Source: Candidatus Hydrogenedentota bacterium (GTDB lineage Bacteria; Hydrogenedentota; Hydrogenedentia; Hydrogenedentales; CAITNO01). From it: 64,000 bases of DNA. Both the position numbers and the translations under genes were made by a program. Positions 9,122 to 18,373 of the stretch are shown here, one piece after another (positions within the stretch are counted from its first letter, which is position 1; each line of letters opens with the position of its first letter). A model generated the notes under the pieces. The model did no database searches. It saw nothing but the letters and a program-made list of their open reading frames with translations, and was not told the origin of the DNA. Where the stretch lies: positions 1 through 64,000 of the forward strand of contig CAITNO010000148.1 in assembly GCA_903893795.1 (NCBI GenBank), read 5' to 3'.

Positions 9122-9856
9122 TCACGGCCCTGCCTGCACCTGCCGCGGAGTCTCATTTTCCATGAGTTCATTCACCCAGTCGACTAGAACCGTTGCCAAG
9201 TTCTTTGTCGCAAGTTTACCCGTCAGTAACATGCGGCAAACGTCGGGCCATTCCCAGAAGCGGCATGCGAGCGCGCACCAGAATCGCAATGGGGCTTTGC
9301 CGTCCAGTGTGATGTGTTTCAGCGCGCCGGGCAGGCGCTGCGTGACGTTGTCGCTGACGGTGCGAAAGGAGCGGAATGGCAGCTTTCTTGCGCGGCAGCA
9401 TTCCAGAACCCCGCTCCCCTCCATGTCCACCGCCAGCGCACCGGTTTGAACGCCTGCCCGCATTTTCTCCGCAGGCGTGGCCAGCAGTCTGGGGGAGGTG
9501 AAGATTGCGCTCTGATGAACCACGAGCTTTCGCGCCCCGGCGATGCGCATGACCGCGCCGGTGAAATCAGGGTCAGGGTCCTGCGTGTCGATGACCACAT
9601 CCCCCAGGCGCAAGTTTTTCTGAAGGCCGCCGCAGTAGCCCGCCAATATCAGGCAGTCCGTTCCCTGATCCAGGACGATCTCCGTCTGCCTGCGGGCATT
9701 GTCCACACCCATTCCGCAGATATGGAGCGCCACCCGCACCCCGCGGGACTCGTGAGCAAAACTCGCGGCGCCGTTCTGCCTCATCTGCGAAGCCGAGATG
9801 AATTCTTTCGCTTCACCCAGGGTCGGAATCAGGATGCAGACGTTCAAGAAGAGCAT
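9122..9856 (-). CDS. Nucleoside phosphorylase/nucleosidase-family protein (MTAN/HpnG-like)
   Basis: Encodes 244 aa from ATG 9856, but GGAGG directly abuts that ATG; a TTG at 9847 is better spaced and would give 241 aa starting at NVCILIPTLGEAKEF. Features of the PNP/MTAN superfamily are ICGMGVDNA, LAGYCGGLQ near residue 75, and AVDMEGSGVLE, the Met-Glu ribose-binding motif. Related proteins cleave methylthioadenosine or 5'-deoxyadenosine, or remove adenine from adenosylhopane (HpnG). Beside radical SAM enzymes it could remove 5'-deoxyadenosine or process an adenosylated lipid. No HpnH-like or squalene-hopene cyclase gene is present here. Confidence 0.7.
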   Translation of the reverse strand: MLFLNVCILIPTLGEAKEFISASQMRQNGAASFAHESRGVRVALHICGMGVDNARRQTEIVLDQGTDCLILAGYCGGLQKNLRLGDVVIDTQDPDPDFTGAVMRIAGARKLVVHQSAIFTSPRLLATPAEKMRAGVQTGALAVDMEGSGVLECCRARKLPFRSFRTVSDNVTQRLPGALKHITLDGKAPLRFWCALACRFWEWPDVCRMLLTGKLATKNLATVLVDWVNELMENETPRQVQAGP

Positions 9857-9929
9857 CCTCCATCGACACCACCCCCGTGCCCTGATTCATTCGTCCAAAT
9901 GTGAAAAGAATTGCCCGGCGAAAACCCAG

Positions 9930-11267
9930 CTAGCACTTGTTTTCCAGATTTTTCAAGAGTTCGGTGGAGGTGTTGGTCAAATGAAGCACGCCGTCACGCT
10001 TGAATATGCAACCGCTCACGCAGTGTGCATTCACGGTGTGGTCTGCATTCAGCGAGGAGCAGTTGGTGTTCAGCCCCACCGAGAGCAGGCGCGCCGGATA
10101 GTCCTGCACGGAGAGCTTCGTCAGATTGGCCCAGGCCAGTTTGATAAACATGGGGGCCAGGGGAAGCGTTTTCAGGCTCATGCCGCCGATCAGCACCGGA
10201 ATCAGGAACAGGCCGCGCAGCCAGCGCTGTTTCGGCAGCACCCGCCGCCACCAGTTCAGCATGGTGTCGAGGCGGCGCAGGTTGATGAATTCGGTGATGG
10301 GCCGCAGGCGGCCGGCGTCCCGCACGAAAATCATGAACTCGCTCTTGAGGCAGGACTTGAACCCGATGATGTTGAGCCAGGCAAACGCAAGCTTCTGAAG
10401 TGCAAACACCTCGCTGCGGTCGCAACTGCAGTAATGGCGGTGGATCACGTCCATCATCTCATCGGGCGTCATCATCATGTCCTTGGGCAGACCGATGCCG
10501 CAGCCGGTCCAGGCGAAACCCTGCATCGAAAAAGCCTGGATGGCGGGCTTGTCCTTCGCGTATTCGATGATGTGGTAAATCTGCTCCTCGTTGACGCCCC
10601 TGCAGATGGTGGGCGAAAGGGTAATCCCTATACCCCCTATATCGCACAGGTTCTGGATGGCCTTGAGTTTGGGCTCCACGTAGGGGTCCAGCCCAAGCTT
10701 CACTGCGTCCTTCGGGTCGATGGATTCCAGGGAAATGCGGACTTCCTTGACCTTGTTGTCCTTCAGTTTCTGGCAGTAGTCTTTGGAGGCCAGAAAGAGG
10801 CCATTGGTCGCCAGTTGCGCCGCAATGCCCATCCGGTCGGCTTCGCGGAAAAAGTCGAGCACGTTCGGATGTAGCGTGGGTTCACCGCCGCCAAAGGATA
10901 TTTTGCCCCGCTTGAAGTCCTTGAGAACCGCCTGGAGATCCTCCCAGGTCAGCTCTTCCCAAGGGGAGTCGCTTCGTTTTTCGTCGCTGCAGTCGGTGCA
11001 GCAGAAGGGGCACTTTTGCTGGCAGTCCATGGTTGCAAAGACCCAAGTGTGCATCGTGCGTCCCAGAGACGACGTTTCATGCACCTCGGTGTAGAAACGG
11101 TCCAGATCTGCGTATTCTTTTCCATGTTCAGACAGAAGAAGCTGGAATTCGCCGTGCTCCGGGCATTCACGGCGAAGATAGGCTTTCCCTTCGGAAACGA
11201 CCACCGCACCTTCCACTTGTTTGGCGCACACATGGCAACGGGACGTCGTCTTGCGAATAATTTCCAT
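9930..11267 (-). CDS. Tes-like radical SAM protein, paralogue 3
   Basis: Encodes 445 aa, shorter at the C-terminus than the other two. It carries CHVCAKQVEG and ECPEHG, the cluster motif CQQKCPFCCTDC with an additional Cys, SFGGGEPTLHPN, and the C-terminal NTNCSSLNADH and CVSGC cysteines. It is the most diverged of the trio and the first gene of the minus-strand run (radical SAM 3, phosphorylase, SDR, radical SAM 2, radical SAM 1). A near-consensus promoter lies just upstream. The divergence suggests a distinct step rather than redundancy. Confidence 0.8.
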   Translation of the reverse strand: MEIIRKTTSRCHVCAKQVEGAVVVSEGKAYLRRECPEHGEFQLLLSEHGKEYADLDRFYTEVHETSSLGRTMHTWVFATMDCQQKCPFCCTDCSDEKRSDSPWEELTWEDLQAVLKDFKRGKISFGGGEPTLHPNVLDFFREADRMGIAAQLATNGLFLASKDYCQKLKDNKVKEVRISLESIDPKDAVKLGLDPYVEPKLKAIQNLCDIGGIGITLSPTICRGVNEEQIYHIIEYAKDKPAIQAFSMQGFAWTGCGIGLPKDMMMTPDEMMDVIHRHYCSCDRSEVFALQKLAFAWLNIIGFKSCLKSEFMIFVRDAGRLRPITEFINLRRLDTMLNWWRRVLPKQRWLRGLFLIPVLIGGMSLKTLPLAPMFIKLAWANLTKLSVQDYPARLLSVGLNTNCSSLNADHTVNAHCVSGCIFKRDGVLHLTNTSTELLKNLENKC

Positions 11268-11295
11268 TAGTATATTTCCTGTTTACTGAACGCGG

Positions 11296-11324
11296 ATTAT
11301 AACACGAAAGGGGAAGTTGGACAA
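11296..11324 (-). promoter_or_regulatory. Sigma70-type promoter of the Tes-like operon
   Basis: Read on the minus strand, TTGTCC (11324-11319) and a perfect TATAAT (11301-11296) are 17 bp apart. The predicted start lies about 20 nt upstream of the ATG at 11267, leaving room for the AGGAAA ribosome binding site. Confidence 0.7.
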
Positions 11325-11425
11325 TATGTAGTATTCCCTTAGTCGTCTTGGGTTCGATGTCACCTTTTTTGGAGTGGATTCCTGGCATTTCTGAGAAAAA
11401 TGCGCAAAAAGCATCTTTAGGCTCG

Positions 11426-14218
11426 TCATCGGGGGGTATGACCCGCCGGACCGTTTTGACCGTAGGGGTCCTTTTCAAGATAGGTCTGGTCATCGGCTGG
11501 CTCGTTGCCTGTGACGGCTTTCCAGTTAAACTTGGTGTCGAACGGGTTCAGCGCCTGCTGCGGGTCAAATATTTCCGGATTCACGGCCAGCGCGTTGTAG
11601 GGCTCCAAGTTTTCCGGCGTTTGCGTGAACATGTCGGCGAGGTCGCTGGCGAAGCCGTCGTACTGGTTCAGCGCCGGTATGCCCAAGATCAAGAACATGG
11701 TCTTCAGGATGCTGGACATGCTGGTGTGCCGGTGCGAGATGTAGTCGCGCCGGGCATGGGGGGCGATCACCATGCAGATGGAACGGTGCGCGTCAACCGA
11801 GTCGCGGTAGCCTTGCGCGTCATCCTCGGTGACGAAAATGGCGGTGTCCTTCCAGTAGGGGCTGTGGCTGATCAGTTCCACAAAGCGGCCCAGCGCAAGG
11901 TCGTTGTCGCTCATGTAGGAACCCCAGAAAGGATAGCCCGCCTCGGGCCGTTCCCCGGCGCCGTGGTCATTGGGCAGCATAATCGTGACCACTTCCGGGA
12001 AGGGTTCTTTTCCCGACAGCCAGCGCTCGCGGAATTCGCGCTCGAACTGGTCGATGCGAAACTGGTCGGGGATGTTCGTGTTAAACGTGGCATACTGCCG
12101 CGACGTGTTGTCGAAGAGTGGTTTGGGCATGGGATAGTTGATGATCAGCCGGATGCCCGTGTCGTGGTAGCTCTGCTTTTCATCCTGCGGCTTGAACTCG
12201 AAACCCAGTCCGTAGTTCCGGAAATGGATGCGGTTGCGGTCGAAATGCTCCCAAATGGCGCCACCCTCGTTGTAATCCTCCGGATAAACCGCGCCGGAAG
12301 ACTCGATGAAGGCATGGTTTCCCGGGCCGTCACCTTTGGCGTTTTCGCCGATGCGGCATTCCATGAACTCGTTCGGATACACGCCCACCAGCCAGCGGTG
12401 ACCGTCCACCGAGTGGTCCGAGTCGCAGTAGAAATTGTCGCTGACGGCGAAACGTTTTGCCAGTGCAAGGTGGTTGGGCATGAGCACCACATTTTTGACC
12501 GTCCGGCTGTTGTCCTTGTTGGACACGTCGATGGGCTTGCCGAGGCGGCACACATTGGCGTCGCCGCGCCCGCCGGGCAGTGCGCCAAAAACCTCGTCAT
12601 AGGTGCGGTTTTCCTTGGTGACATAAATGACGTGCTTTATGGGACTCTTCCAGGTGCCTGGTGCGGGCGGCACCGGATGGCCCTCGGCGCGCGCGTCCTG
12701 CGCGCGCGGGTACAGATCAACATTGTTGGCCACGGTTTTTGCCGTCAGCGTGTCCAGTTCCGCCTGGGTTCCCGGCAGTTCAATGATGTTCACGTAGCCG
12801 CGCATGAGCGCGCCGATATTGGTCGGGTCGCCGGGCAAATGGTTGGGACCGTCATTCGGGCCGGAGCCCAGACCCTTTGCGCAGGCCACATACAGCCGTT
12901 TGCCGTCGGGTGATACCGCCAGTTTGCTCGGGAACCAGGCGGTCGGGATATGGCCCAGCACCTTGCCGTCCTTCACCCGGACCACGCCCACGGCATTCAC
13001 GCCAGCCTCGGCAACGTACAGCGTCTGCTGGTCCGGCGAGAGCGCCAGGCCGAAGGGGATCATGCCCCGCAGGCGGCTTGCGGCGGGACAGAATTCCAGG
13101 CTGATGTCCTTTTGGCGCCACCCCGTCCGGGCGTTGACCACGGTGATGCTGTCATTGCTGCCGTTTGACACGTACACGTGCTTTTCGGTGGCCACCAGCG
13201 AATTGGGGCTGCTTCCGCCCACGGCCGGGAAGTCTTCCAGCTTCTCACCCACCAGATGGCCCGTCTTGGCCTTGCCAATCACCGCCTCCCGGCCGCAGAC
13301 CGAAATGTCCACGGTCCATACCGACATCGCGCGGATGTCGTTTGGATCGCCGAGGCCGGGCACATGCGCCTCGTCCTCGTCATTGTCGTCCACTTTGAGG
13401 TCGACGCCCTTCCTGGCCTCTTTCGAGGGTACTCCGTAGGGCGGGTAATGCAGTTTGGCCGCGCCGCCCTTCTTTTTCAGGATCTTGGCATACTCAAACA
13501 TGCCCACATTGGCCACATAGGCGCGCCGCCCGTCGGGCGACAGCGCGATGCCGAAGGGATAGCGCCCCACCTCGATGGAATTGATGACCTTCTGCCGGGA
13601 AATATCCAGCACCAGCATCCGGAAGTTAGACTGGTCCACCGCATAGAGCAGGGTGCCGTCCGGTGAGAGACGCAGGTCACCCACATACCCGTTCTGAAAG
13701 CGTTTTCCGTCGCTTTCATGGTCGCAGGAAACGCGGAAGAGCCGTGCGTGCGAGGCCAGGTCGAAGGCCATGATGCTGTAGTCGCTGCCGCCCGCCACAT
13801 ACACCACGTCCGACCCGCGCGCAACGCCCAGGCCCATGAACACCGCGTCAAGGATGCCTTTCTCGTTGCCGTTGCCCAGCGTCGCCTGCACCGGCGCGTC
13901 CGGGTTGGCCAGGTCGATAATGGACAACTGGGGACCGGCGGTGCAGGCCGCGATGAGCCAGCGGCCGTCGGGACTGAGTGTTAGGCCGTAGGGATGGGGT
14001 TCCACCCGGAACAGGCTGCCCGTCGGCGTGATGATGCGGCCGTTGGGCAAAACCGTTTCGCCCTGCACATTTCGTTCCGCATAGCGGTCGCCCGCGGGTG
14101 CCCGCATCAGCATGCCGGAGCCGTCATCCTTCGGTACCTTCGCGGGGCCGGCAGTACAGACACCGCACAGCAGCACCGCAAGCGCAAGCGCCAAGAGCAT
14201 CGGGAAGGGGCGATTCAT
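11426..14218 (-). CDS. Secreted YVTN beta-propeller/phosphoesterase protein
   Basis: Encodes 930 aa. A signal peptide (residues 1-23, MLLALALAVLLCGVCTA core) is followed by a seven-bladed YVTN-type beta-propeller (about 60-490) with repeated SPDGR.LYVA signatures (LTLSPDGRWLIAA, LSPDGRRAYVANV, VSPDGKRLYVACA). The C-terminal half (about 535-905) is a phosphoesterase of the alkaline-phosphatase/phospholipase C-like superfamily, with IKHVIYVTKENRTYDEVFG, DNFYCDSDHSVDGH, FVTEDDAQGYRDSVDAHR and HRHTSMSSILKTM supplying metal-binding residues. The fusion is common in Acidobacteria and Planctomycetes; the physiological substrate is unknown. GGAGA precedes the ATG. Likely periplasmic. Confidence 0.88.
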   Translation of the reverse strand: MNRPFPMLLALALAVLLCGVCTAGPAKVPKDDGSGMLMRAPAGDRYAERNVQGETVLPNGRIITPTGSLFRVEPHPYGLTLSPDGRWLIAACTAGPQLSIIDLANPDAPVQATLGNGNEKGILDAVFMGLGVARGSDVVYVAGGSDYSIMAFDLASHARLFRVSCDHESDGKRFQNGYVGDLRLSPDGTLLYAVDQSNFRMLVLDISRQKVINSIEVGRYPFGIALSPDGRRAYVANVGMFEYAKILKKKGGAAKLHYPPYGVPSKEARKGVDLKVDDNDEDEAHVPGLGDPNDIRAMSVWTVDISVCGREAVIGKAKTGHLVGEKLEDFPAVGGSSPNSLVATEKHVYVSNGSNDSITVVNARTGWRQKDISLEFCPAASRLRGMIPFGLALSPDQQTLYVAEAGVNAVGVVRVKDGKVLGHIPTAWFPSKLAVSPDGKRLYVACAKGLGSGPNDGPNHLPGDPTNIGALMRGYVNIIELPGTQAELDTLTAKTVANNVDLYPRAQDARAEGHPVPPAPGTWKSPIKHVIYVTKENRTYDEVFGALPGGRGDANVCRLGKPIDVSNKDNSRTVKNVVLMPNHLALAKRFAVSDNFYCDSDHSVDGHRWLVGVYPNEFMECRIGENAKGDGPGNHAFIESSGAVYPEDYNEGGAIWEHFDRNRIHFRNYGLGFEFKPQDEKQSYHDTGIRLIINYPMPKPLFDNTSRQYATFNTNIPDQFRIDQFEREFRERWLSGKEPFPEVVTIMLPNDHGAGERPEAGYPFWGSYMSDNDLALGRFVELISHSPYWKDTAIFVTEDDAQGYRDSVDAHRSICMVIAPHARRDYISHRHTSMSSILKTMFLILGIPALNQYDGFASDLADMFTQTPENLEPYNALAVNPEIFDPQQALNPFDTKFNWKAVTGNEPADDQTYLEKDPYGQNGPAGHTPR

Positions 14219-14593
14219 AAAAAGTCTCCGGAAATTGGAAAAGCCAACCGAGCAAGTCCCATAAGTCTATCAGAAGACACAGCCCTTTGGCGCGGCCCTC
14301 CCGGTAGTCCGGGTCTTCCAGCCCCGGACTGGGCCAGGGCGGCAACCCGGCACCGTTACCGGGATGTCTCCCAGGTACAAGGCCCGGGGGGTGACTGGGG
14401 ACTAATCGGTGACACGCCATCTCGTCCAGCCCCCCAAGGAGTCCGGCGTCGGAGAAGCCGGTCTACCCAATTCAGCCTCGCACATCATCGCTTGTCTCCA
14501 TATTATCTTTGTCGGAACGTTTCTGCGTGCGTGTTACAATAGGCCGCCGGAAGTGCGTCCGGCAGGACGCAGACAAGGACAGGACTGGAATCT
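14219..14593. other. 375-bp divergent intergenic region
   Basis: It separates the minus-strand YVTN/phosphoesterase gene from the plus-strand NtrC gene, so it must hold both promoters. A TACAAT at about 14536 is the best plus-strand -10 candidate, but no well-spaced -35 is seen. No RNA gene or operator could be supported. Confidence 0.4.
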
Positions 14594-15970
14594 ATGGCGT
14601 TTCGTGTGCTTATTACAGAAGATGACCGCGTGCAGCGGGAGATCATTTGCGACATTCTTACCCAGTCGGGCTACGAGCCCCGCGGCTGCCCTTCGGCGGA
14701 GGACGCACTGGCCGCGCTGGAGGAGGAGGACGCCGATATCCTGCTGACCGACCTCAAGATGCCGGGCATGGACGGACTTGAACTGTTGCGCCAGGCGCGG
14801 CGGCTGCGGCCCGAGCTGGAAATCGTCATGATGACCGCCCACGCCACCATCAAGACCGCCGTGACGGCGATGAAGGAGGGCGCGGCGGATTATCTGGAGA
14901 AGCCCTTCGACAAGGACGAACTGCTGCTGGTGCTCGGCCGCACGGGCGAACGCTCCGAACTGCGCCGCCAGAACAGGCAACTGCGCGAACTGGTCACCGA
15001 CTCGGTGGCGCTGGGCAACATTGTCGGCCAGAGCGAGCCCATGCGCCAGGTATTCGAGCGCACGCGCCGCGCCATCCATGTGAACAGCACCGTGCTCATT
15101 CTCGGCGAGTCGGGTACGGGCAAGGAACTTATCGCCCGGCACATCCACTTTGCCGGGCCGCGCCGCAGCAAGCCCTTTGTGGTCGTCAACTGCGCCGCCA
15201 TCCCGGACAACCTGGTTGAGTCGGAACTGTTCGGTCATGAAAAGGGCGCCTTCACCGGCGCCGACGTGAGCCGACCCGGCAAGTTTGAACTGGCCCACGG
15301 CGGCACGCTCTTCCTTGACGAGATTGGCGACATGCGCCTCGAAAGCCAGGCCAAACTGCTGCGCGTGCTGCAGGACGGCGTCATTGAGCGCGTCGGCGCC
15401 AGCAAGACGCGCCAGGTGGATGTGCGCGCCATTGTCGCCACCAACCGCAACCTGAAGAAGCGCGTCGAGAACGGCGAGTTCCGCGCCGACCTGTACTACC
15501 GCCTCGAAGTGCTGTCCATCGAACTGCCCCCGCTGCGCGAGCGCATGGTGGACCTGCCGCTGCTCGTCGCCCATTTCAGCGAGAAGCTGGGCAAGAAACT
15601 GGGCATTACCCCGCCCGTCGTCGGTCCCGACGCGCTGGATGCCTTCCGCCGCTACCGCTGGCCGGGCAACGTGCGCGAACTGGAGAACACGCTGGAGCAG
15701 GCCTTCATCCTTGCCCCTGGGGATCGGTTGATGGTCGAAGACCTTCCCTCAAAACTGCGGATTATCGAGCCGCAGACCGGCGATTTCATGCTGCCGCCCG
15801 GCGGCATCGTGCTGGAGGACCTGGAGCAGGAACTTATCCGCCAAGCGCTCGAACGTTCCGGCGGACGCCTCAAGGAGGCGGCCGAACTGCTGGGGCTCAC
15901 CTACAAGACCCTGCAGTACCGGCTCAAGAAGCACGAGATTGACCGCCACGACCCGCTGGCCGAAAGCTGA
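14594..15970 (+). CDS. Sigma54-dependent NtrC-type response regulator
   Basis: Encodes 458 aa. Receiver domain 1-120 with the acidic pair ED(10-11) and phospho-acceptor D53 (LLTDLKMPGMDG). AAA+ domain about 143-375: Walker A GESGTGKE, the sigma54-contact loop GAFTGA, Walker B GGTLFLDEIGD, and arginine finger region FRADLYYRL. A Fis-type HTH closes the protein (about 415-450, LKEAAELLGLTYKTLQYRLKK). It activates RNA polymerase-sigma54 at enhancer-dependent promoters when phosphorylated. No histidine kinase gene is adjacent, so it is an orphan regulator here; its partner and regulon are unknown. Confidence 0.95.
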   Translation: MAFRVLITEDDRVQREIICDILTQSGYEPRGCPSAEDALAALEEEDADILLTDLKMPGMDGLELLRQARRLRPELEIVMMTAHATIKTAVTAMKEGAADYLEKPFDKDELLLVLGRTGERSELRRQNRQLRELVTDSVALGNIVGQSEPMRQVFERTRRAIHVNSTVLILGESGTGKELIARHIHFAGPRRSKPFVVVNCAAIPDNLVESELFGHEKGAFTGADVSRPGKFELAHGGTLFLDEIGDMRLESQAKLLRVLQDGVIERVGASKTRQVDVRAIVATNRNLKKRVENGEFRADLYYRLEVLSIELPPLRERMVDLPLLVAHFSEKLGKKLGITPPVVGPDALDAFRRYRWPGNVRELENTLEQAFILAPGDRLMVEDLPSKLRIIEPQTGDFMLPPGGIVLEDLEQELIRQALERSGGRLKEAAELLGLTYKTLQYRLKKHEIDRHDPLAES

Positions 15971-16102
15971 GCGGAAGGGCATTCCCGCGCCATTGCTCTC
16001 CCGGTGGGCGTTCTTGCCGCCGCATGGGCCGCTAGTTTAGAGTAGCGCGGCCCGTGTTGGGCGTAAATGCTTCGCCGCAACCTCCCCGGAAAGAGTGCCG
16101 CC

Positions 16103-18259
16103 ATGAAGACAATGCTTTCGCTGACCGCCGCCGTGCTGGCCTTCGCCGCGTTTCCCGTTCGTGCCGCGGATATTGCCCAGCCGGGACCGGACCGCACCTC
16201 CTTTCAGGAGGGCGGCGGATACAGCACCAAGCTGGACATCGGCTCCGACATGGCGATGGTCTACGGCGTCGGCACTGACTTCGCCGCGCGCGCCCAGTCC
16301 TGGCGCGAAAAGGGCTACACCGTCGGCATGATGACGGGCATCGCCTGGGGCGGCTACCAGGCCTATTACGTGGGGCCGGACGGCTTCAAGAAGGACGAGG
16401 TCCAGACCGAGAAAAGCGGCAAGCTGATCCTGCACGGCGAGAACATCGGCTACAATGTCCCCACCGACGGCTATATCGAATTCCTCAAGAAGTACATGGA
16501 GCCGGCCGTGGACGCGGGCGCGCAGGCCATCTTCTTCGAGGAGCCCGAGTTCTGGACGCGTGCCGGGTGGAGCGCGGCGTTCAAGCAGGCGTGGCAGGAC
16601 TATTACGGCGAGCCCTGGCAGGAGCCCGATTCGACGCCCGAGGCGCAGTACCGCGCCAGCCGGCTCAAGTATGAGCTGTACTTCAAGGCGCTGCGCGAGG
16701 TGTCCAAGCATGTGAAGGAGCGCGCCGCGGCGCAGGGCAAACAAATCGAGTGCCACGTCCCCACGCACTCGCTCATCAACTATTCACAGTGGGGCATTGT
16801 CAGTCCCGAGTCGCACCTGATGGACATCAAGGAGATGGACGGCTACATCGCGCAGGTGTGGACCGGCACGGCGCGCACGCGCAACTGCTACCAGGGAAAA
16901 CTGGCCGAGCGCACCTTTGAGACGGCCTACCTTGAGTACGGCCAGATGCTCGGCATGGTGCGGCCGACCGGCCGCAAGGTGTGGTTCCTCGCCGATCCCA
17001 TCGAGGACAACCCGAACTACAGTTGGAACAACTACAAGCGCAATTACGAGTGCACCGTCATCGCGTCGCTGTTCTGGCCCGAGGTCTTCCGCTACGAGGT
17101 CATGCCCTGGCCAGGCCGCATCTTCCAGGGCACATACCCCAAGGTGGATCTCGACAGCAAGTCAAACGCGAAGGAGGGCATCCCCGCCGAATACGCCACG
17201 CAGCTGCTCGCGGTCATCAACGCGCTCAACGACATGGACCAGCCGGTCGTGTCCTATGACTGCGGCACCCGCGGCATCGGCGTCATCGTCTCCGATTCGC
17301 TGATGTTCCAGCGCGCCGCGCCGAAGCAGAGCGACGGCGGCCTCGGCCAGTTCTACGGACTCGCGCTGCCCTTCGTGAAGACGGGCGTGCCGCTCGAAGT
17401 GGTGCAGATGGAAAACCTGCCGCAGGCGAACACGCTGGCCACCTGCCGCGTCGCCCTGCTCAGCTACGAGGGCCAGAAACCGCTCCAGCCGGAGTATCAC
17501 GAGCAGTTGAACACGTGGGTGCGCGCGGGCGGCTGCCTGCTCTTCGTCGACGACAATTCCGACCCCTATCACCACGTCCGCGAATGGTGGAACGACCAGG
17601 GCAAGAACGACGCCACGGCCTCCGACGACCTGCTCAAACGCCTCGGCGTCACCGACGCGGCCAAGGCCAAACCCGAAGCGGTGGGCAAGGGCTGGGTGCG
17701 CGTCATCGCCGACCGTCCCAGCGTCCTCCAGAAGAATCCCGACGGCGCGCAGACGGTGCGCGACGCCGTGGCGGGCCTGCTGAAGAAATGCGGTGAAAAA
17801 CTCAAGACGCAGAACTACCTCAAGCTGCAGCGCGGACCCTATGTCATCGCCTCGGTCATGGAAGAGTCGGTCTCCGACGAACCGCTCACCATCAAGGGAC
17901 AGTTTGTCGACCTCTTCGATCCGATGCTGCCCGTCGTGACGGAGAAGGAGTTGAAGCCCGGCGAGCGAGTGCTGCTCTTCGACATCGCCTGGGCGCGCAG
18001 GCAGGGCATGAACGACAAGGTGGCCGCGGCGTCCACCCGCGTGCGCGACGAGCGGCGGGCCGAAAAAGCCGCCCGCAAATTCACCACCCGCGGCCCCGAA
18101 GGCACCCGCGCCCGGATGCGCATCTTGTTCAAGGAAGAACCGAAGACCGTCACCACGGACCCGTCCGTGCCCGTGGCAACGCAGTGGGACAAAAAGAGCC
18201 GCACGCTCTGGCTCGATTTCGACAACGCCGCGAAAGACATCGCCTTCAGCATCGAATAG
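16103..18259 (+). CDS. Secreted TIM-barrel glycoside-hydrolase-like protein of unknown specificity
   Basis: Encodes 718 aa from the ATG at 16103, which starts a clear signal peptide (MKTMLSLTAAVLAFAAFPVRA, residues 1-21) and is preceded by GGAAAGAG; an upstream ATG at 16067 would spoil it. The first 330 residues look like a TIM barrel: AIFFEEPEFWTRAGWS has paired acids in a position typical of glycosidase catalytic residues. The middle (about 390-510) resembles the glutamine-amidotransferase-like trimerisation domain of GH42-type enzymes (VALLSYEGQKPLQPEYHEQL, then WVRAGGCLLFVDD). The rest appears beta-rich. Family assignment is by pattern only, and polysaccharide breakdown is inferred. Confidence 0.55.
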   Translation: MKTMLSLTAAVLAFAAFPVRAADIAQPGPDRTSFQEGGGYSTKLDIGSDMAMVYGVGTDFAARAQSWREKGYTVGMMTGIAWGGYQAYYVGPDGFKKDEVQTEKSGKLILHGENIGYNVPTDGYIEFLKKYMEPAVDAGAQAIFFEEPEFWTRAGWSAAFKQAWQDYYGEPWQEPDSTPEAQYRASRLKYELYFKALREVSKHVKERAAAQGKQIECHVPTHSLINYSQWGIVSPESHLMDIKEMDGYIAQVWTGTARTRNCYQGKLAERTFETAYLEYGQMLGMVRPTGRKVWFLADPIEDNPNYSWNNYKRNYECTVIASLFWPEVFRYEVMPWPGRIFQGTYPKVDLDSKSNAKEGIPAEYATQLLAVINALNDMDQPVVSYDCGTRGIGVIVSDSLMFQRAAPKQSDGGLGQFYGLALPFVKTGVPLEVVQMENLPQANTLATCRVALLSYEGQKPLQPEYHEQLNTWVRAGGCLLFVDDNSDPYHHVREWWNDQGKNDATASDDLLKRLGVTDAAKAKPEAVGKGWVRVIADRPSVLQKNPDGAQTVRDAVAGLLKKCGEKLKTQNYLKLQRGPYVIASVMEESVSDEPLTIKGQFVDLFDPMLPVVTEKELKPGERVLLFDIAWARRQGMNDKVAAASTRVRDERRAEKAARKFTTRGPEGTRARMRILFKEEPKTVTTDPSVPVATQWDKKSRTLWLDFDNAAKDIAFSIE

Positions 18260-18278
18260 GGGTAGCGGGCACGCCTTC

Positions 18279-18313
18279 TATGGACTGCGGCGTCGTTGCC
18301 GCCGCAGTCCATA
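18279..18313 (+). terminator. 13-bp-stem hairpin after the secreted protein gene
   Basis: ATGGACTGCGGC (18280-18291) pairs perfectly with GCCGCAGTCCAT (18301-18312), extended by one T-A pair, with a 9-nt loop. It lies 20 bp after the stop codon. There is no U-tract, but stem strength supports a terminator or a stabilising 3' end. Confidence 0.6.
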
Positions 18314-18373
18314 ATGACGGATTCCCTCTCCGTGTTGCGACAAACCCGGCCTTGTTTGCCCAATTCCAAGCCT

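Noticed and set aside
5206..9856. Hopanoid biosynthesis cluster
   Set aside because: A phosphorylase, SDR and radical SAM proteins recall hpn genes, but the radical SAM proteins have Tes-type N-termini, not HpnH, and no squalene synthase or cyclase is present.
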